A program made the position numbers and the translations under genes. A stretch of 64,000 bases of DNA from Clitopilus passeckerianus. Lineage: Eukaryota; Basidiomycota; Agaricomycetes; Agaricales; Entolomataceae. The notes below the pieces were generated by a model, which saw only the letters and a program-made list of their open reading frames with translations, ran no database searches and was not told the DNA's origin. The stretch lies in NCBI GenBank assembly GCA_944990035.1, contig CALYLX010000137.1:1-64000 (forward strand). Direction: 5' to 3'. This document shows, in pieces, positions 46,368 through 56,739 of the stretch (position 1 is its first letter; each line of letters opens with the position of its first letter).

Positions 46368-47389
46368 ATGTTCAGGCAGATTCTCAATGCTCTTGTAAAT
46401 CTAATCTGTGGTTCCCCAGAGCCACAGAAACCACCTCAGCAGCATTATTCACCTCCTCAGCATCAATACCCGCCCCAGCATCAACAACCGGTACCCCATC
46501 AGCAAACCCAGTAGTCCCCCTCACCGTCCCCCGTCAAGAAATATGAGGCAAGTCTATTCTTACTATTCTATGGATTGTATACTCATATTTTCACTACCAG
46601 GATGATAACCAGATCAACCAACACAATGAATGGTATATCAACACACGTGCCCAAGCTAACCAGGAAGGAGATGCAATGTCCGGATGCTTCGACCAAAGTC
46701 ACAGGGCATACGAAAGCGGAGACAAAGCCGGCGCAAAGAACCTCTCCGAGCAAGGCAAAGAGCACCAGCGTAAGATGCAATCTCTCAACAAGCAAGCAGC
46801 CGACTGGATCTTCACTGGTGCCTATTCAAATACACCTTCTGTATCGTTAGTTGATTTAACAATGAACCATTTCCTCTTCTTCTTCAGAAAACAATAAGGT
46901 CTTTATATCTTTGAATTACTGGCGCTCCGACCGCGATTATAACGAGTGTGACCTCAGGATAGCCGAGACGGAGAAGTTGATCTTCACGGTCTATATGTCA
47001 AGGAAGCCATTGAGCGCACCGACGTAGCAATTGAAGAAGCAAAGAGGTCTGGCAGATCCGAAGTCCATCTCATTGTTGGTATGTGCACGAACGCCCAATT
47101 AATTTGAGCCCGGCCTTACGAATCCTGTTAGGCAAAGGTCTTCATTCCAAAGGCGGTGTGGCCAAGTTGAAGCCAGCCATCGAGGACCTAATGAGGAAGT
47201 AAGTTGGCTCAATGCTACCTTGAAACCTTCTAAGGATTATAAAACAGGCATAGCCTCCAGGCTGAGCTTGACCCTCACAACGCAGGTGTCCTCGTTGTGC
47301 AGATCAACGCAAGCCGCGACAGAGGCGTTGGTGCAGATGAGATTGCACGCCGTCTTGACAGACAAGACGAAGGCTGTATCATCATGTAA
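46368..47389 (+). CDS. DUF1771 plus Smr-domain protein (in-frame TAG in Pro/Gln linker)
   Basis: Start reads MFRQILNALVNLICG and a Pro/Gln/His-rich linker. After a GC-donor intron (46548-46600) come the DUF1771 helix (NEWYINTRAQANQEGDAMSG, SHRAYESGDKAGAKNLSEQG, KMQSLNKQAADWIF) and the Smr domain with GEVDLHGLYVKEAIER (the HGL motif), HLIVGKGLHSKGG and LKPAIEDLM, ending EGCIIM. Smr domains are nucleases or RNA-binding modules; family members act in ribosome-linked mRNA quality control, for example Cue2. A TAG at 46512-46514 lies in frame in the linker. It is avoided if 46395-46514 is an intron (GTAAAT donor, AGTAG acceptor, 120 bases, phase kept). Otherwise the gene has a nonsense mutation. 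Confidence 0.82.
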
Positions 47390-47566
47390 TTCTTAGAACT
47401 CGATGCAGTTAGAAGAATGACTACCTCGATAGAATAATAATTGTGTAAATATATGCTACAATGTATGATACTACATAGCCTCGTTGAAACTTTTGGGTTT
47501 CAAGAGAAAAGCAAGGTGAAAAAACTGAGCAAGTAGAAAAGAGCTAAGATAAGCACCAGCGTCTCC

Positions 47567-48640
47567 TCATATCTCGAGTCCAACAAGAACATAGGCGGGG
47601 TCGACTTGATAAACAGGCTTTGTGACCACAGTTCCGCCAACATACATGAGAGAATGAAGGAGCGAGCTTAATTTTGGAGAGGAACGCTCCAACACAATCA
47701 CAAGCGCAGAACAACCAAGCTGCTCATCTGCCAAATCCAGTAGGGCAACAATGCTACAAAAATTATCGTTAGGTGGAAGGAACGCGGATGGTGATAAGGA
47801 TGATAGAAAAGCGTGGGACTTGACGCACCTTTCTCGAAGACTGACGGCTTCAGCACTTTTACCATCTACATAGAATGTCTTGGGTTGATTAGGGAGTTCC
47901 AATACAACACCGTCGAATGCAGCACCCATGTTCGGAGTAGAAATGGATACCTTCTGTGCATAAGGCAAAGCTTGAAGTCCATCGCGTGGGAAGAGGTTCA
48001 TCAAGAACTCGAGCGAAGCCTGGTCAGCATCTTTTCGTGCTTTGATAGGGGCATTGGTTGGTGGTGTCTGGAGATCGATGCTGCCACAATCGCTTCCATC
48101 GTCCGGAGAAAGTGGGGGTCGAAGCGTTGGAGCCAGTCCTCGTGGTAACCACGCGCGGGATAGGTACAGGTCGGCCTACGTTGTTGAACTTGTTGATTTG
48201 CTGAGAGGTTGCGGAAGGGTGAAGTTTAGAAGAAAAATAAGAAGGTGAGGTAGAGAGAACAGGCGCCGGACTGTCTGTCACCCAGTCCGACGACCCCCGG
48301 TCAGGAGGGCATTTCACTTTAGGGGTGTCAAAAGCGCCACTACACGAACGCGTCCAGTCAGTTCGAGGCGCTTGACAAGAAAAATAGATAAGCCCTTACC
48401 TCGGGTCCCCCAGAGAACGTAGTAGAGTAGTAGTATTTATCGTTCGTGCCCTGAAGGTGGCACACAGCGATCACACTGGCATCGGTGTCGAAAGGAAGAG
48501 AAGCCCCATCTCCAACGGCTTGACGGCCGTTGCTGTGAATATTTATGAGATACATTATCGTAGTGAAGTTTAGCAGATACGTACGTGGGGCAAAGACTAG
48601 ATGTCCGATTTATAATATTTGTCATTGAATTCAGCGACAT
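47567..48640 (-). CDS. Ornithine decarboxylase antizyme, expressed by +1 frameshifting
   Basis: Antizyme binds ornithine decarboxylase, sends it to the proteasome and blocks polyamine uptake; polyamines raise its synthesis by promoting +1 frameshifting. ORF1 starts at 48640 (MSLNSMTNIIN), is spliced twice and ends STTFSGGPEWRF before TGA at 48328-48330. Skipping one base there continues as DTPKVKCPPDRGSSDWVTD. The C-terminal domain is clear: EFLMNLFPRDGLQALPYAQ, KTFYVDGKSAEAVSLRE, then after an intron SIVALLDLADEQLGCSALVI and AYVLVGLEI. Between the two parts one more frame change is needed near the GGGGG at 48115-48119 (NASTP to LSPDDGSDCG); this is +1 and may be an extra base or an intron ending CTCCAG. 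A 5' leader with its own intron is likely upstream of 48640. Divergent from uS5. Confidence 0.88.
48328..48339 (-). promoter_or_regulatory. Programmed +1 ribosomal frameshift site of antizyme
   Basis: On the minus strand the exon that follows the 60-base intron 48340-48399 begins TGG CGC TTT TGA C. ORF1 stops at the TGA; reading GAC after TTT gives the antizyme frame. Known antizyme sites read UGG UGC UCC UGA U in animals and related variants in fungi, with a Trp two codons before the slip codon, as here. The sequence match and the position between ORF1 and the antizyme domain are direct observations; polyamine control is inferred from the family. Confidence 0.82.
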
Positions 48641-49133
48641 GTTCTGCCAACTTGATAGCTTGTAACTGGGTGAAGATAAGAGGTTGTTTGGGCTGCCAAA
48701 AAAAAACTTTATTAGTGCGTGGTCACAACGTTCCGGACTTTTAGAACGTACGTTTGATATGGCCGCACGTTGGCTAGATGGTGAGTCGATGTAAAGAGCG
48801 GAGCAATGAACAAAGCGTCCTAGTCTCAGCTGACTCCTCCAATCCAAACACCCGACAACAACCGGCTCGGCAATCGCCGGTTACGCACGTTGCTGTGTGA
48901 TAGCAAGAATTTGAGTGGAAGGAGGTTCAACACCGTTGAAGACAGCGACCTCAAGACCTGTGAGTAACCCCTTCATGCCTCTGAATGCTGAGAACGGACG
49001 TATAAACGTCTGTTGCATCGTATTACGGACACATTTGCTGAACTTCACCGTTTTATCGGATGGATTCGAATCCCACTATCTGGATGACCTTGACTGACCA
49101 TTCGATCTTCTAGATTTCGCCAACTACTAAAAC
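48641..49133. other. Divergent promoter and leaders between antizyme and uS5
   Basis: About 490 bases. On the plus side a 5' leader intron is likely, with donor at about 48960 (CAAGACCT/GTGAGT) and acceptor TTCTAG at about 49113. On the minus side a leader intron with donor GTACGT near 48752 and acceptor after the T-rich run near 48692 is likely. I see no coding gene. Confidence 0.45.
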
Positions 49134-49335
49134 ATGGCTGACGCTGCACGAGGACGTGGTGGATTTGGACGTGGTCGCGGAGACCGTGGACGTGGACGCA
49201 GGGGACCTCGCCGTGGAGGACGCAAGGATGAGGAGAAGGAATGGTGAGTTCGGCGTCCAGGACTCCCAAGGATCCAGAAGTCAGTTTTGTTACAGGGTTC
49301 CCGTCACCAAGCTCGGCCGTCTCGTAAAGGACGGA

Positions 49336-49370
<35 letters not shown>

Positions 49371-50015
49371 ACTCCCCGTCAAGGAGTACCAAATTATCGA
49401 CTTCTTCCTCCCCAAGCTCAAGGATGAAGTCATGAAGATCATGCCCGTTCAGAAGCAAACTCGTGCCGGTCAACGTACCCGTTTCAAGGCTTTCGTTGCT
49501 ATCGGTGACGGTGAAGGCCACGTCGGCCTCGGCGTCAAGTGCGCTAAGGAAGTCGCAACTGCCATCCGAGGTGCTATCATCCTTGCCAAGCTCTCCGTCA
49601 TCCCCGTCAGGAGAGGTTACTGGGGTGCTGCTCTTGGTGAGCCTCACACTGTACCCTCAAAGGTCAGCGGAAAGGTCGGCTCCGTCATGTGCCGCCTCAT
49701 CCCTGCCCCCCGTGGTACTGGTATCGTTGCTGCCCCCGCATCGAAACGTCTGCTACAGCTCGCTGGTGTTGAGGATGTCTACACACAATCAAAAGGTTCA
49801 ACGGCAACTATGGGTAACTTCTTGAAGGCCACCTTTGCTGCTGTATGTGGGCATACTTTATCCGTTTTCCGCACTGCTGATATTCCCTTGTGTAGATCAC
49901 CAAAACATACGCATTCCTCACCCCTGATCTCTGGCGCGAAATCCCTGTGTCCAAGTTCCCCTACGACGAGCACAGTGCCCACCTGCAGCTTGCAGCAGGC
50001 AAGAAGGCATACTGA
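49134..50015 (+). CDS. RPS2: 40S ribosomal protein uS5 (S2)
   Basis: Small-subunit ribosomal protein near the mRNA entry channel, important for decoding accuracy. Starts [19 protein letters not shown], an Arg/Gly repeat that is a methylation substrate, then KDEEKEW, and after an intron [113 protein letters not shown], and after a last intron [15 protein letters not shown], ending AAGKKAY. All signature regions are intact and the length is normal. Confidence 0.96.
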
Positions 50016-50517
50016 GCGTTTATGGATGTTATTCGGCACATTTCTTTCCTTTGATCATGTATATCTTCAGAATCATAACCACGCTTTGAATCTGCACTGC
50101 ATCTTGGCCTGTTGAACGTTTGACATTTTCGATTGATAGATGATTGAATGGTTCCGTTGATTCATCCAGCTGACGTTTGCATATATCTTGAATGGGCTCA
50201 AGCCATATGCTCTTGTCTTCGAGGAAGCGGAGTATGACATGAGCTGAATGTTGAGAGTCGGCCTGGTGATCTTGCTTGTTGGGACACATTTGCTCCAGAG
50301 GCCTTTGACACTTGACCACTGGTTTCGACCAGACCTTCATCATCTTCTGTCCTTTTTTCTCGCTGCTCTGGCCAGCGTTCAAAGCGTTTTCACCTGTGAG
50401 TAATGGCTTGTATGCGCGAACCTTGCTCCTGATTTTGCCCGCCTTTAGTATTCTTGGCTGGACTGGATCGTTCTGCATCTTTGTATTCTCATATTTCACG
50501 ACTTTCTTCCCGTTTTA
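50016..50517. other. Intergenic, no supported gene
   Basis: About 500 bases between the uS5 stop and the next plus-strand start. A 156-codon minus-strand frame (50029-50499) has no recognisable content. A TC/TTTC-rich stretch before 50518 may be the promoter pyrimidine tract of the following gene. Confidence 0.4.
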
Positions 50518-52079
50518 ATGGCCTTGGTGTCCGCCAGTCGAGCACCAGAATTACGAACAAGCTCTTCAATACCACGTTCTCTTCGATCTTTTCAAAATCG
50601 TTCTTTGCGTGATCTCCAAGCGAAGGCAACGCCACCGCCACCCTTTCCGCCCCCCGAAAACCCTCAAATACGTACCACACAGGCTGCTCCAACACGATCT
50701 GTGCGGCGAGTCGACCCGCCACCTCTGGACGCCTCCTGCAGTGCTGAAATCGTCGACATGCTCTCTGTGTCTCTTGATCAGCGGTGAGTTGGTGCCTTCA
50801 ACCTCTCACATCGCCAACTAATGCCTTCGTCCTAAGTTCACTTCTATCATCTTCCGGTCAGAGGCGGGACGCCTTTGAAATCAACCGGCAAAGTTGCCGC
50901 AACCTGTCCAATACATCCACGAGAACCGATTCCACAACCCATGATAGCCTAATGTCTGCGCACGAACGCCAACCACCCACTGACCCTCGTAAATCTAGGC
51001 GATATTGCACGGACTTCGGCTTAGGGCGTGCTGAGTTGCCCGCTATCCCAAGTCTGCTCCCGTCGACCTCGACACCACCCATCACGGATATCTCCAGTCT
51101 TGCCTCAACTCCAGTGACCGCATATACCGACACGGATGAAACGGAATCCATAGCCTCAATCCTTGGCTATCCGTTTCCCCAGCCGCCTTCATATGAGGAC
51201 CAATTCCGCCTTCGTCGTATGCATAGCTCTCCGAGCATTGTAGGAGAAGATACAAATGGTTATAAGCATATCATGGCGAAGCGTTATAGCGCGTTCGTTG
51301 CAAGGGCTGATATGCCCCATGATAATACTCCATCTCTCCTCGCGACTATCCACGATGAAGGTCCGATGTTAGAAGGCGCGGACAATGCAGCAGCGCATAC
51401 GTTTATCCCCCTGTCCACATATGCGGTCCCACCAAGTGCGCCATATCTTTCTCAGCGAAATCAACGCGTAGAGCCGCCTACACCCTACCAGAGGACCCGC
51501 TCTATTCCCCCAAAGCGTTTTGCGCCACACGTACATGACTCTGCCTCCATGGAAGGTCGATCTTTCATCAGCCTCAAACCAAGCCTGGAATCACTACATC
51601 GCTTTCACGCAAGCATGGATAAACTGAAGAAGTGGGACCCCCAGCGCCCAACTCAGAACGAACCACTTCCACCCTTGGGCAACCGCCGCGATTCTAGCAG
51701 ACCCGCTAGGCGCGGTCCGACCGTGGTCAGCTTCCAAGGGCCACCTCCCTCTCTTGCTGCCGCTGGCCGTCAAAAGCCTACACATAGAGCACACCTGTCC
51801 ACAGCATTGACGGGGTTGGGCCTATCTTCATCCGCGGCAAACAAGACGAGTCTAGGAGCCCCTTTCCAACATCGCTCTACACGCAGCCATCCTGCCCTCC
51901 GCACTTCTGCACAGAAGGAACCCCCGATTCCCAAATCTTTTATTGATATTACGCCCGAACGACCAGAGCCTCAGGCCCACCATCTGGGCGCAAGCGGAAA
52001 GAAGGACCGTATGAAGAAACTTCTCCATCGAGCGAGTACGATGTTCAACTGGAATAAAGCTTTCGGTCGAAAGAAATGA
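50518..52079 (+). CDS. Ser/Pro-rich protein with basic C-terminus, unknown function
   Basis: Two exons: MALVSASRAPELRTSSS to VDMLSVSLDQR, then after an intron (about 50786-50835) SLLSSSGQRRDAFEIN and a long disordered stretch rich in Ser, Pro, Thr and Arg, ending with a basic segment KKDRMKKLLHRASTMFNWNKAFGRKK-like tail (KKLLHRASTMFNWNKAF). No domain is recognised. The short amphipathic basic C-terminus could bind membranes or nucleic acid, and the many SP/TP and RxxS sites suggest a phosphorylated regulator; both are inference. The frame is intact across 1.2 kb, with low repeat content, so it is a real gene. Confidence 0.7.
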
Positions 52080-52268
52080 TTTTGCATCTCTCGGACCATC
52101 AATAAATGTCGATATAGACTTTGTAGTTGTACATCATATTATTTGTATATGAAGCAAATTGCCCGTGTATATTAGCCATGAAATAGAGTATCTACACACG
52201 AAAGGACTGGAAGCAACGTGTATCTGGGTCATAATGCCATGGGTGAAATAATTGAGATGTAGGGATCT

Positions 52269-52569
52269 CTAATACGTCCCACCCCTCGCTCGACCAGCTC
52301 GACGCCGGTTGCCGCAGCGGCAGCAGAGGATGTCGCCAATGAAGTTAAAGATGGTGACAATCACCTGAAGAAGCCAGTCAACCAATAGCAGCTTGGGGTC
52401 ATCGGGAAGGACGTACTGTGGTGATAGCGCCAACGATAGCCATTATGACTGAGGCTATAGCCGAAATGACGGCGTTAATCCCACGACCGATTGCAGAGAA
52501 GATTGAACCCTATACATTCACTGGTCAGCATAGTATTCACCAAGGCCTTAGTAGAGTGGCACTAACCAT
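52269..52569 (-). CDS. 63-residue hydrophobic peptide of an agaricomycete small-protein family
   Basis: Exon 1 contributes only the ATG at 52567-52569; the next base starts a GTTAGT intron ending ATGTATAG. Exon 2 reads GSIFSAIGRGINAVISAIAS and VIMAIVGAITT, and after another intron (GTACGT...CTTCAG) exon 3 reads VIVTIFNFIGDILCCRCGNR and RRAGRARGGTY. The first 40 residues are an unbroken series of Ile/Ala/Val/Gly heptad-like repeats, then a Cys motif (CCRC) and an Arg-rich tail. I recall many such short proteins in mushroom genomes, often in multiple copies, with no known function. A membrane-inserted or amphipathic helix, perhaps palmitoylated at CCRC, is inference. Confidence 0.7.
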
Positions 52570-52704
52570 CCTAGATAGAACTTGAACGTTATGATACCAG
52601 ATACAGAGTTTGAAAAATTGTTATATACCTCCCGCACCCCTGAGCTTCCCGTCATGAGTGATGTCATCCGAGGCTTCCGGAACCACTGGTGGCTATTACA
52701 CAAC

Positions 52705-54812
52705 TCAAAGCTTCACCTCTTCCGGCGGCGCATATCGAGAAACCAACATCGGGCATTGGCTCCCCTCTCTATACTTTCCCCGAATGAAGGGCCTTGTCAG
52801 TACCCTAGGAAATCATGAGGTCTTACACCCCTGCAAAAAGGAGACTTGAACTTACACATTGGCCTTGATTATCTGGTCTTCCGTTGGTGCAAAGGCGAAA
52901 TTGGTTAGGAGAAGGTAGAGAAACGTCTTGATTTCGATCAGGGAGAAGCGCATCCCTATGCAAGACTTTGGGCTGGGTCAGGATCGTGGAGTCAGGATCG
53001 GAAGTATACACATACTCGGGGACCGGCTGAGAAACTCAACGTGTTGGAAAACAGGCCTGGAAGCTCTGCTGCAGCTTTAGGGAGGTTATCCCATCTGTCC
53101 GGACTGAGATCCCTATCAGAAACGGTTTCCTTGTCCGCGGAAGGGAAAAAGTGCTCACACAAACTCCCAAGCGTCTTCTCCCCAAAAACCCTTGTCAAGG
53201 CTGAACCCTCAATGGCTACGTGCACGAAGGTACCTTTCGGTACTGTTACGCTTCGCTTCTCATCAATGCTCCCATCTCGTCTATGAACCGGATGCATTGT
53301 CGGAACTTCATCATCCTCAGTAGCCACACGTATCGAAGAATGGACCGCAGGAATCAGACGCAAAGACTCCCTGATGACGTTGTGAAGAAAGGGGAGGTCC
53401 GCAATTTCGTCATATAGCGAACGAACCTCCTCGTCTGTAAGTCTAGACACTTCGCTTGGCGTGAGCGATGACACTGAAAGGAGTTCCTGTCTTAAGCGGG
53501 TTTGTAACTCCGGGTGTTGCGCAAGGAGAAGCAAAGTCCATGTCACTGTCAGCGATGATGTATCGGAGCCTGCGAACATGAAAGTATTGATGTTGTTGAG
53601 AATGTCTTCGTCTGATATCCGTTGTTCGGGTGGCAGGTCGGTTGCCATGTTGGATTTCACTGAACGTTATCCCACATTTAGTAAAGGTCTCCCAAAGAGA
53701 GAGAGAGAGAGTTGCATACTCAGAAGACTCAGCAGGTCTTTGCCGCCAAATGTCTTTTCCGCTTTCTCTGCCTCTTCTATGCGCTTTTTTCGTTCTTGGA
53801 TCAATTGACCAGCAACACGGTGTATAGTGTTCTGACATCGCTGTACAAGTCGTGTAGTCCCGTCGGGCTGCACATACAATTAGAGAAGAACATCTTGACA
53901 ACTAATGGACGTACGAAGAGTTTGAGTAAAATAGGCATGTGGACACTGAGCACGCCTCTAAGCATGCCACCTTGTGATATAGCCTGCTCGAACATATCTT
54001 TGTATGCACAGAAAAGTTCGTTGGATTCGTTCTCAATGGCATTGAATTCGTAATCGAATCCTGAGTGATGTCGTCAGTAAAGGATCATGTACAAAGGGTT
54101 TTGAAACGTACCAGCCGCCCCAATCACATCGAACGTCGCTCTGCTTATCCAGTGGCAAATGTCTATTCTGAGTGCATCTGAAGAGCCAGCACCTCCGCCT
54201 TCTGCCATCAGGATGGACCATCTGTCCTTCAGCTGAGTCCCTTTGCAAAAGACCACAGGCACAAGCTCCCGGAGGTTCTGTATCGAAAATGCAGGTGTTA
54301 TAACTCGGCGCTGACGCTTGTGGACATGGCCTTCAGCGGCAAGCATGCCAGTCCCAATCAAGCCTGAGATGAGCCGTCGTGACTGCCATGGCTTTTCATA
54401 GACTGTTGATTTTTTCAGGATATGCGACACCGATACCGGATCCAGTGTTAGCAGCCTATCATCAAGCTTGGTTTGAAGTTAGCAGGAATCCAGCCACTTT
54501 CTGGGTTATTTTGGTTACCGGAAATAATCCCCGGATTCGTATAGTTCGTCCATATCGTTTCACAAGGGTTTCGTGAACTTTAGAAGATACAGCTGGTCTA
54601 GAGTAACGCCCGTAAGATAGCAAAAATAAGGGCTTAAGGCCAAAAACTTACTCTAAAACAGCATACATATGGTTCTTGAACCATCCAGGCACAGGAGGAC
54701 CAGCTATGCGTCGAAGAGGACTCCACAGAGGTTCGATGCATAACTTGTACACAGCATACAGAGCTAGTAGACCACATGCATAGAGCCAGGATTCAATCAC
54801 CCAGGACAACAT
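52705..54812 (-). CDS. Cytochrome P450 monooxygenase
   Basis: Membrane anchor at the start (MLSWVIESWLYACGLLALYA) and proline-rich hinge GPPVPGWF. Then KRYGRTIRIRGLFP, VSHILKKSTVYEKP, AAEGHVHKRQRRVITPAFS (helix C), the I-helix oxygen-binding MFAGSDTSSLTVTW, ESLRL (ExxR), and the heme loop FSAGPRSCIGMRFSLIE with the axial Cys. The heme loop is split by an intron whose acceptor CCCAAAG must be used to give RSCIG. The end is YREGSQCPMLVSRYAPPE. Agaricomycetes have large P450 sets in secondary metabolism and xenobiotic oxidation; the layout resembles clans containing CYP5037 and CYP5150, but family and substrate cannot be set. An intron at about 53660-53715 contains an AG/CT microsatellite. Confidence 0.9.
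53696..53711. repeat. (AG)8 microsatellite in a P450 intron
   Basis: Eight AG units, read as CT on the coding strand, between donor GTATGC and acceptor TTCAG of a P450 intron. It may act as the intron's pyrimidine tract and could vary in length between strains. Confidence 0.8.
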
Positions 54813-55037
54813 GACGGTTCAAAAGAAAGAGAGGTCAGGCCCGGATGCATGCTGAATTGAGCAAAGACAATAAGGATTCTGAAAGGCACCGCCACTCAGA
54901 GGAAAGGAAATACGGTCACGTGTGCACAAATCGTTGAGACGCGTCGACGCGTCGCACTTGTCGGGGTTTATTTAGAAGGACCGTCACAAAGTAGTTACTG
55001 CAAAGGAAGGGCTTGTTCTACATAGTAAATACATAGT

Positions 55038-56645
55038 TTAGGCACTAGAATACATCATAATAAACTGCTCCACAGTCGACCTTCGCTGCTTCAAGGATGA
55101 ATTCTCTGGATGATTGCGCCAAGCCCGCCTCTGGGCCTCCAAAGCGTGCGTTTTGGCCTGTTCCATCAACTTTAAATACAATGGCTTTGCAGGTTTAGCG
55201 ACAGCTGGTGGGATAGGGAAGTCGCCTAAGTCAACCGATACGCTACTTGTTCGAGTACTCATGGTGTAGATGCTTGACGAACTAGGCTCAGTGACCATGA
55301 GGAAAGGAATACGGGGTTGAAGCTGCAGGTGGTCCTCGTCGGCTAAACAGGACGTCTCCGTACGTGTCTCCAGGGAGAAGTTGCTGGAGATCGAGGACAC
55401 AGTGGCAAGCGAGTTCTCGCAAGCCAGTGAGGACATAGAAAGCCCAGACTTAACGCCACCAGTTCCCAGGCGACCCGAGCACGAGCCTGATAGAGAATAA
55501 ATGGTGCTGCAGGAGCTAGCTTTTGCGACGAGTGAAGGTTCCGAGATAACGATACTAGGGGAAGTTGCTGGGGCTGACGAGCTCTCAGGTACCCCTGATA
55601 CGCTTGCTTGAGACGCGAATGCCATTAAAACGCCTTTCTTGTACTCGATGCTTTGCGAGTGGGCCCGTTTGACCTCAAAGACTTGAGCCTCATCTTCGTC
55701 CTCGGAACTCTCTGCCACACTTGTAGTTGATGCCATGGAAGTCATAGACGATTGACAGGAAGCCATCGGTGCCGGGGAAAATAGTTCGGTGACATCGGTC
55801 TCGTGCGTTTCTGAAGAACTTGAGGCTTGGGAGGCATCTGAAGCGCCTCGAGGTCGACCCACTCCAGCAGAAGAACTAGCATCACTGTAGGTCCCAGGAT
55901 TAAGAGGGCAAGTCCCAGTCCGAGTAAGTTGTGTTATCTCTTCGCCCGTATGCTTGACGCCGTGACCTGGCAAAGAACGAGATGGAGGGATTATCCGGTT
56001 GAGGGCTGTTTGTGTCGAGGCGAAAAGATCATGACTCTGTGTTTTCTCGAGCTGTAGCTGAGGCGGGCCGTCAAAACGCTCAACGTACACGAATGTAGTC
56101 GGCGTGGTAATATAGGGATCGTCGTCATCGTCATCGTCAATGATAGGCTGTGGGCGGCCTATTTTCCTTGGCGAGAAGCCAATTCCCCTTGGGCGAGGAG
56201 GTCGCCGATAGCAGCATTTAAAGGCGCTGGAAAGGGAGAACCAATGCGCCCTGACGAACAAGAAGACAGATATGAAGATCAGGACCATAGCGATGGCAGA
56301 GCCGACTGCAATGAAGACAACATCGGTGGACCCGTGAGGCGTTCGAAGATTGCGGCTGGGCGAAATTGTAAGTGAAGCAATCGCTGTGGGCTCAAGAGCA
56401 GAAGTCGCCGTGGCTGCCAAAGAATCCTTCCAAGGATCGCCGAATTCGCCGTTGTCCAAGCGGCGTTGCCAGTTATGATAGGATATGTACCGAGGGCTAC
56501 GAAGCCTGTGACCAAATCTACTCTTGCGGATATCATGAAGGCGGGGTGGTGCGTGAAGAGCCGTCGGGGCTGGTCGCAGAGGGGTTGTGTGTGGTTCCAC
56601 GGCCTTCGAATGTTCGTATTGACGGGTTGAAACGAGTGGAGCCAT
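55038..56645 (-). CDS. Single-span membrane protein with Ser-rich cytosolic domain, unknown function
   Basis: One uninterrupted frame of about 535 codons. From the ATG at 56645 (MAPLVSTRQYEHSKAVEPH) there is a Pro/Arg-rich outer part without a clear signal peptide, a membrane span (VVFIAVGSAIAMVLIFISVF), a Cys/Arg motif (FKCCYRRPPRPRGIGFSPRK), an acidic run of seven Asp, and a long Ser/Thr-rich tail ending RRSTVEQFIMMYSSA. No known domain. The upstream ATG at 56717 is less likely because a TATA box lies only about 15 bases before it. The plan recalls fungal wall-stress sensors or transmembrane scaffolds, but without a signal peptide that is speculation. Confidence 0.7.
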   Translation of the reverse strand: MAPLVSTRQYEHSKAVEPHTTPLRPAPTALHAPPRLHDIRKSRFGHRLRSPRYISYHNWQRRLDNGEFGDPWKDSLAATATSALEPTAIASLTISPSRNLRTPHGSTDVVFIAVGSAIAMVLIFISVFLFVRAHWFSLSSAFKCCYRRPPRPRGIGFSPRKIGRPQPIIDDDDDDDPYITTPTTFVYVERFDGPPQLQLEKTQSHDLFASTQTALNRIIPPSRSLPGHGVKHTGEEITQLTRTGTCPLNPGTYSDASSSAGVGRPRGASDASQASSSSETHETDVTELFSPAPMASCQSSMTSMASTTSVAESSEDEDEAQVFEVKRAHSQSIEYKKGVLMAFASQASVSGVPESSSAPATSPSIVISEPSLVAKASSCSTIYSLSGSCSGRLGTGGVKSGLSMSSLACENSLATVSSISSNFSLETRTETSCLADEDHLQLQPRIPFLMVTEPSSSSIYTMSTRTSSVSVDLGDFPIPPAVAKPAKPLYLKLMEQAKTHALEAQRRAWRNHPENSSLKQRRSTVEQFIMMYSSA

Positions 56646-56730
56646 GTTGCTCAATAGTCTAGCGAAGTAGTTGGATGTGGAATAGTAAAGACAGACAGCA
56701 ATTACTTGCCAGCCCACCTAAGCTGCAACT

Positions 56731-56739
56731 TTATATATA
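56731..56739 (-). promoter_or_regulatory. TATA box upstream of the single-span membrane protein gene
   Basis: The minus strand reads TATATATAA, about 85 bases before the preferred start codon at 56645. A TATA box at this distance argues for the shorter of the two possible starts. Confidence 0.55.

Noticed and set aside
46340..46546. Alternative plus-strand frame over the Smr protein linker
   Set aside because: It has no continuation into the DUF1771 exon, whereas the frame starting at 46368 does.
49061..49080. GATTCGAATCCC resembling a tRNA B box
   Set aside because: No complementary T-arm or acceptor stem can be formed on either strand and no A box lies upstream; it sits in the uS5 leader intron.
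50029..50499. 156-codon minus-strand open frame opposite the region after uS5
   Set aside because: No recognisable motif, it covers the uS5 3' flank and the next promoter, and it lacks splicing in a genome where almost all genes are spliced.
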